DNA from: Hemerocallis citrina
Lineage: Eukaryota; Streptophyta; Magnoliopsida; Asparagales; Asphodelaceae
Reading direction: 5' to 3'
Length of the DNA stretch: 64,000 bases
Assembly (NCBI GenBank): GCA_017893485.1
Contig: CM030362.1
Coordinates: 263,722,073-263,786,072, forward strand
A program made the position numbers and the translations under genes. Each line of letters begins with the position of its first letter. Within the stretch, counting starts at the first letter, position 1. The notes below the pieces were generated by a model, which worked only from the letters and a program-made list of their open reading frames with translations, had not been told where the DNA came from and ran no database searches. Shown here piece after piece: positions 59,996 to 64,000 of the stretch.

Positions 59996-60998
59996 AAGTA
60001 GTAGCTATACAATTTTGTGATGTTGTAAAACATAAACCACGTAGCTTGATTTTGTACGCTTGTGAGGACTTCTTGAGCACTCGTATGCCCATGCCCAAGA
60101 AAAGGGTATTTTGCGTGATTTTCTATAAAATAATTATTCGGTACCTCCCTAGAACTTAGTAGTACTGTAGTAGGATTATTTGTAAATTTATAATTACTGA
60201 ATACCTCCCTAAAATATCAACATGAAGATTACTGCAAATTTATAATGGGTGATCACCCAAAGTATCAACATATTCCATCTACGTCCTGAAGTTTTTTTTT
60301 TTTTTTTAAGGAAATCTATGTCCTGAAGTTGTGCAGCTTAAACTTCTCATCGGTAGTAATTTTATTTGCGTAGTAATAACATTTGAGAGAACATTTATGT
60401 AATATAAACACAATGAAAACATCAAAATGTTTACATAATTATATTATTAGCCAATCGATTGAATGATTTGAATGCAATCAAACCTTAATGTAACTAGCAT
60501 TGATTATATAAAATATTTGCCAAGGGGTACTAATTATTTATTTATTGCAAAGGAAAATTTGTTACATTTTTAAATTCAAATTGCTGATGGCTTGATGCAA
60601 AAAATTATACTGTGGTCAACATATAATACTGTCGATGCAAACACCAAAACTAGCTGTACGAAATCTTTATATTTCAAACATTAATAGCTAGGAAATACAT
60701 AATTCGAAAGTTTTCAAATTCTGACTTAAATGTACCTCACGGCCTTGCCCCACCAGAATTTTCTTCTTTCAGTAGAGAAAATTTTAAATTGGAGAATGTC
60801 CTGATTTCTCTTTTATAAAGAATTTATACCTGATTCTTAATTCTTAATAATCATTCTGATACTGAGCAGCATTTCTCTGGGTGACTGTACACGAGCAGTG
60901 ATTGGTGCAGGCTCCCAATGAAATTTCAATTAAAAAGGAATCCTAAACAATCATTTTCATTCTTTGTGGAAGTTAATCGAAACATTTATTTCTGAGCA
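59996..60998. other. AT-rich spacer upstream of the VMA21-like sequence
   Basis: No gene was recognised. Two similar phrases (GGTACCTCCCTAGAACTT at about 60140 and GAATACCTCCCTAAAATATC at about 60200) suggest a small duplication. A T-run lies at 60292-60307. Confidence 0.4.
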
Positions 60999-61330
60999 AT
61001 GTCAGGAGTAATACACAAGTTCTTTTTCGCATCAACAATCATGTGGATGGCGCGCCTATTGTGATTTTATATGGAATCAATTATCAAATTTTCAATGGTG
61101 CAAATCTGCTTGCTTCCTCATCTAAGACATTGCTGAGTGGATTCTTCGCTGTTATATCAGTGAATTTGGTTATTGCATTTTACATCTTCACTGTGATGAA
61201 GGAGAACAGCATTCGTGAAGCCCAGCCAGATCCAATCTTCTCGGCTGCAGCCAGAAAAGGCGTTAGCCCGCCTTCTACTTCAAGGATTAATAATGAAGAT
61301 GTTGTGCATGCCCGAGAGAAGGCAGAGTGA
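60999..61330 (+). pseudogene. VMA21-like (V-ATPase assembly) sequence, frameshifted
   Basis: VMA21 is a small ER membrane chaperone for assembly of the V-ATPase Vo sector. From ATG 60999 the frame reads MSGVIHKFFFASTIMWMA. The companion frame continues PIVILYGINYQIF, LLSGFFAVISVNLVIAFYIF and a hydrophilic tail ending REKAE with TGA at 61328-61330. The two hydrophobic stretches match VMA21's two membrane helices, and total length (~110 aa) fits the family. The frames are separated by a 2-bp GC duplication that makes GGCGCGCC (about 61050). No intron lies within it, so it may be a processed pseudogene. A sequencing error at the GC repeat would restore the gene, so pseudogene status is provisional. 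Confidence 0.7.
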
Positions 61331-64000
61331 GAATAAATGTGGGTGCACACTACCTTCATTCTTTTTGAGAAAAGTAGCTTCTCACATCTTTTAAGTTGCT
61401 ATTCTTATAATAGGAACCTATGGCTTTTCTCCTCCTTTACTGATTCAGTGAAAATTTGTTAGCTGCTTCATTATCCAGTACATATAGTTTCTTGTTATTA
61501 TTGGATATATAGGTATATTCTCAATATAATAGAATATTATTGTGTATAATGTTCTATGGGGCAATACGTATTTTCACGCGTTATCTGTTAATTGTTGGAC
61601 CGGATTGACTGGGGCTTAAAGCCCAATACCCTAACCCAGTTTGATCTCATATATACTGGTCTAGAGGTAGTGCCCTTGCGATATCCCAATTATGATAAGC
61701 AGAGTATAATATCCTAAATCAGTGGGATATTAAGCCTAACCCTAATTTCATTGTTATTGTCTCGCATAATCTCTAACAATCTTAAAATAATAGCCTTTTT
61801 AATTTTGAGATTAAGGAGAGATGATCTTTCGCCGGATCCCGTCGCCGTCGTCGGCACCGACCACCGTTGCCGCTGTCGTCGACGTCGACGCAAGCCAGGG
61901 ACGCCCCAGGCCAGCCGCTGGCCCACCCACCTCTTATCCCTCTTCCCGAGCACCAACAGAGAGAAGGAAAGGGATCAAGTTAGATCCGATTTGGTCATAG
62001 GTTGATTTCGGTGTTCAGCGTTCGGTTTTGAAGTGGGGATCCAAGTGCTCCCTGGCTTGACTCATCCCGACTTTTGATTGGGTGGACTTTGGTGTTTCGT
62101 GTTTGTGGTTTGGGGTCAGATCCTTGGTGGGATTGGCCTTGACTCAGAACTCTTACAGTGAGCAGATCTATTGGTGTGTGGTGTTTGGGTGCAATACGGG
62201 ATAGATCGGATCTGTGTGTGATGCTTACAACCACTTGCAGTGCTAGCACTAGATCAGATCTAGTGCTCTTTGATTGGGTTAAGGTGGTGTTGTTTTGTGT
62301 TTGGCCAAGGACAGGATCTAAGCTACCGTGTTTCCGATTCAGATCTAACCCTCCACTATGCCTTGATTTACAACAAGATTAGTTAACTCTAAACTTTAAG
62401 ATCTGTGTTGTTTTATTTGATTTAATTTTCTATTTAATGTTTATTAGGCAGTTTTACAGAAGAAAAAAAACCCTTCATTTTACTGAAATTATGCTAGTAG
62501 TACTTATTCAGAAAAGAAAAAAAAACCTCTAGATTTTGGAATTTACTGTTTATTCCTTGAGATGGAAAAACTGAAGTGAGCATACAAGATTCTGAAACTA
62601 GAGACACTCTAAATTTAACAATTTGAAGAAGAAAGCACAATATGAGATGTGGATACAATTGTTGAAGATGGTGAAAGCAATAAGGATGCTGTTTAGACTA
62701 GCTCCAAATATGTTTGGACTGGATCAGATCTGAAATTAAAGATAAGTTCTTTACCTGCATATATCTTTAAATTATTTGTTGTTGATAAGAGCTAAAGTTC
62801 AAAGCTTGAGTATCCATTGTTTAATTAAATACAAGTTTGAACAACTATTTTGGCTATGTGCTAAAGATCAAGTATTTATTTTGATAAGTTAAATTAGAAG
62901 TTTGACTACAAAATTGTATCTCTAATTAAATTGTTCTTAGATTTAAATAAAGCTAATAATTCGTTTAATTGGCTAATCTTTAACAATTTGATGAATGTGA
63001 GAACTTCAAAGTTACTTACAAATTGTGTGTATTGCAGATGATGGATTTACATTATGGTTGAATAAGTCTGCACTATGCAGGCTTCTCCATCGAATTTGGA
63101 AAATACTTCTAACTTGAAATATCGGTATGATCTACTCTAATTCAATTTTTTTATATTTTCATGTGATGAATGTGTTAACGTTTCGTGCGTTTGATTATAT
63201 GATTGAAAGGTTTTAGATCATAGTTAGTATTGCTTTGAAAAATGACATGTTTAGGGTTGTCAAGTGTGCCATGTCATACTATTTGAATAAATATATTGAC
63301 AAACCCATTTTTTGCAGTTTTGTGTGAGATTGTAGGTTTGTTTCTCTAATAAAGATTGATGTATAAGATCTATAACAAATGTCTGTAACTTAGGTGAGTG
63401 CATCTTATAATACAGGATATGACTCCATTAGTTACGTTTTGTTCTTTCTCGTTCACTATACTGAGTGTGAGTTATAAAATATTGACATTATCTCATTTAG
63501 CGTTATGAAGATGATGAAGAACGAATAAAGGAAAGAACTCTTCGCTCTATGTTGTTGAGCATATGGACATTGTTGAAACCATGAGAGAAAGCAAACTATT
63601 CTGTAAAATGTAGTAGAGTAATTTTGTATTAACTCATATTATTAATAGTTTATAATGTGCTTAAATAATTAATGGAATATGTAAGTTGAATTTAACAAAC
63701 GAAGTAATTGACGATAGTAGTTCTAATTTGTGTAGTCCTTGAACACAGCATAATAGACTAGGACTTGTGAACTATATATAAATTGTGTGTTCTTGTTAAA
63801 ACTCATAACTCTTCTATATAACACCTCTTTAAATATGACAATTGTAAGATTTGTGCTCAGATTATGATCACTAGAAAACTATTTAGTATGGTCTCTAGGT
63901 GTATACAATTTCTTGAGTCAATATATTCAGATATTTGTGATCTCAGTAACTTTGTGACTAGATGAGATAATGATTGGTCAGAATTATTTAGGTTGCGTTT
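61331..64000. other. Unassigned region with GC-rich block
   Basis: A GC-rich block at 61815-61930 carries CGTCGTC/GCCG iterations within AT-rich DNA. TGTTGGACCGG near 61594 could be an LTR start, but no partner was found. A short exon-like stretch around 63040-63120 (before GGTATGATC) was not recognised. The remainder is AT-rich with no supportable gene. Confidence 0.4.

Noticed and set aside
61751..62249. Overlapping ORFs around a GC-rich CGTCGTC block
   Set aside because: They overlap on opposite strands with simple-sequence composition and no recognised domain.
61594..63120. A further LTR retrotransposon on the right edge
   Set aside because: A TGTTGG start-like motif and a short exon-like phrase were seen, but there is no partner LTR, primer site or coding domain to support it.

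Overview
This is a repeat-dominated stretch of a flowering-plant nuclear genome, probably a dicot; the species cannot be named from the sequence. It is AT-rich, holds a FAR1-related gene relic and a V-ATPase assembly factor (VMA21-like) relic, and most of the rest is transposon. No clearly intact host protein-coding gene is visible.

Left flank (1-4388): a broken FAR1/FHY3-related sequence (249-2612, MULE-transposase derived) with a 198-bp hAT-type MITE inside it (8-bp target duplication), a small Rab-GTPase-like exon remnant, a diverged ~185-bp duplication and a GC-rich hAT-like end.

Main body (4389-53771): one degenerate Ty3/gypsy element (element E, Tat-like) opened by at least five later insertions, all recognisable from boundaries and target-site duplications (TSDs). 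(1) In gag, TSD CTTTC, sits a 20.9-kb head-to-tail array (element A) with the structure LTR-int-LTR-int-LTR-int-LTR. Its four LTRs are 3731 bp and almost identical. Its three ~2.0-kb internal domains carry a tRNA-iMet primer site and a purine tract but no gag or pol. (2) In the E 3' untranslated region, TSD ACGAG, sits element B, a short minus-strand retroelement. (3) In the B LTR, TSD GGTTG/GGTGG, sits element C, another minus-strand non-coding element with ~3.4-kb LTRs. (4) One C LTR contains a 7.3-kb Helitron with a Rep/helicase gene and a captured IspG/HDS exon. (5) The other C LTR contains a 3.46-kb solo LTR (element D, TSD AGTAT) distantly related to A. The E 3' region keeps about nine ~118-bp minisatellite units, and its 3' LTR closes the nest.

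Right flank (53777-64000): a degenerate Ty1/copia element (gag, zinc knuckle, protease, 3' LTR), MITE-like and snRNA-type promoter-like sequences, a C-related LTR fragment, a possible organelle-derived segment, a frameshifted VMA21-like sequence, and about 2.6 kb that I could not assign.

The elements do not form a pathway. The coherent story is one of successive invasion, of which the A array looks youngest because its copies are nearly identical. The points most worth following up are the A array, the tRNA-iMet 5'-half embedded in each of its internal domains, a short RNA hairpin kept between the A and D LTRs, and the Helitron, which has picked up an exon and lost the tyrosine motif of its Rep domain.
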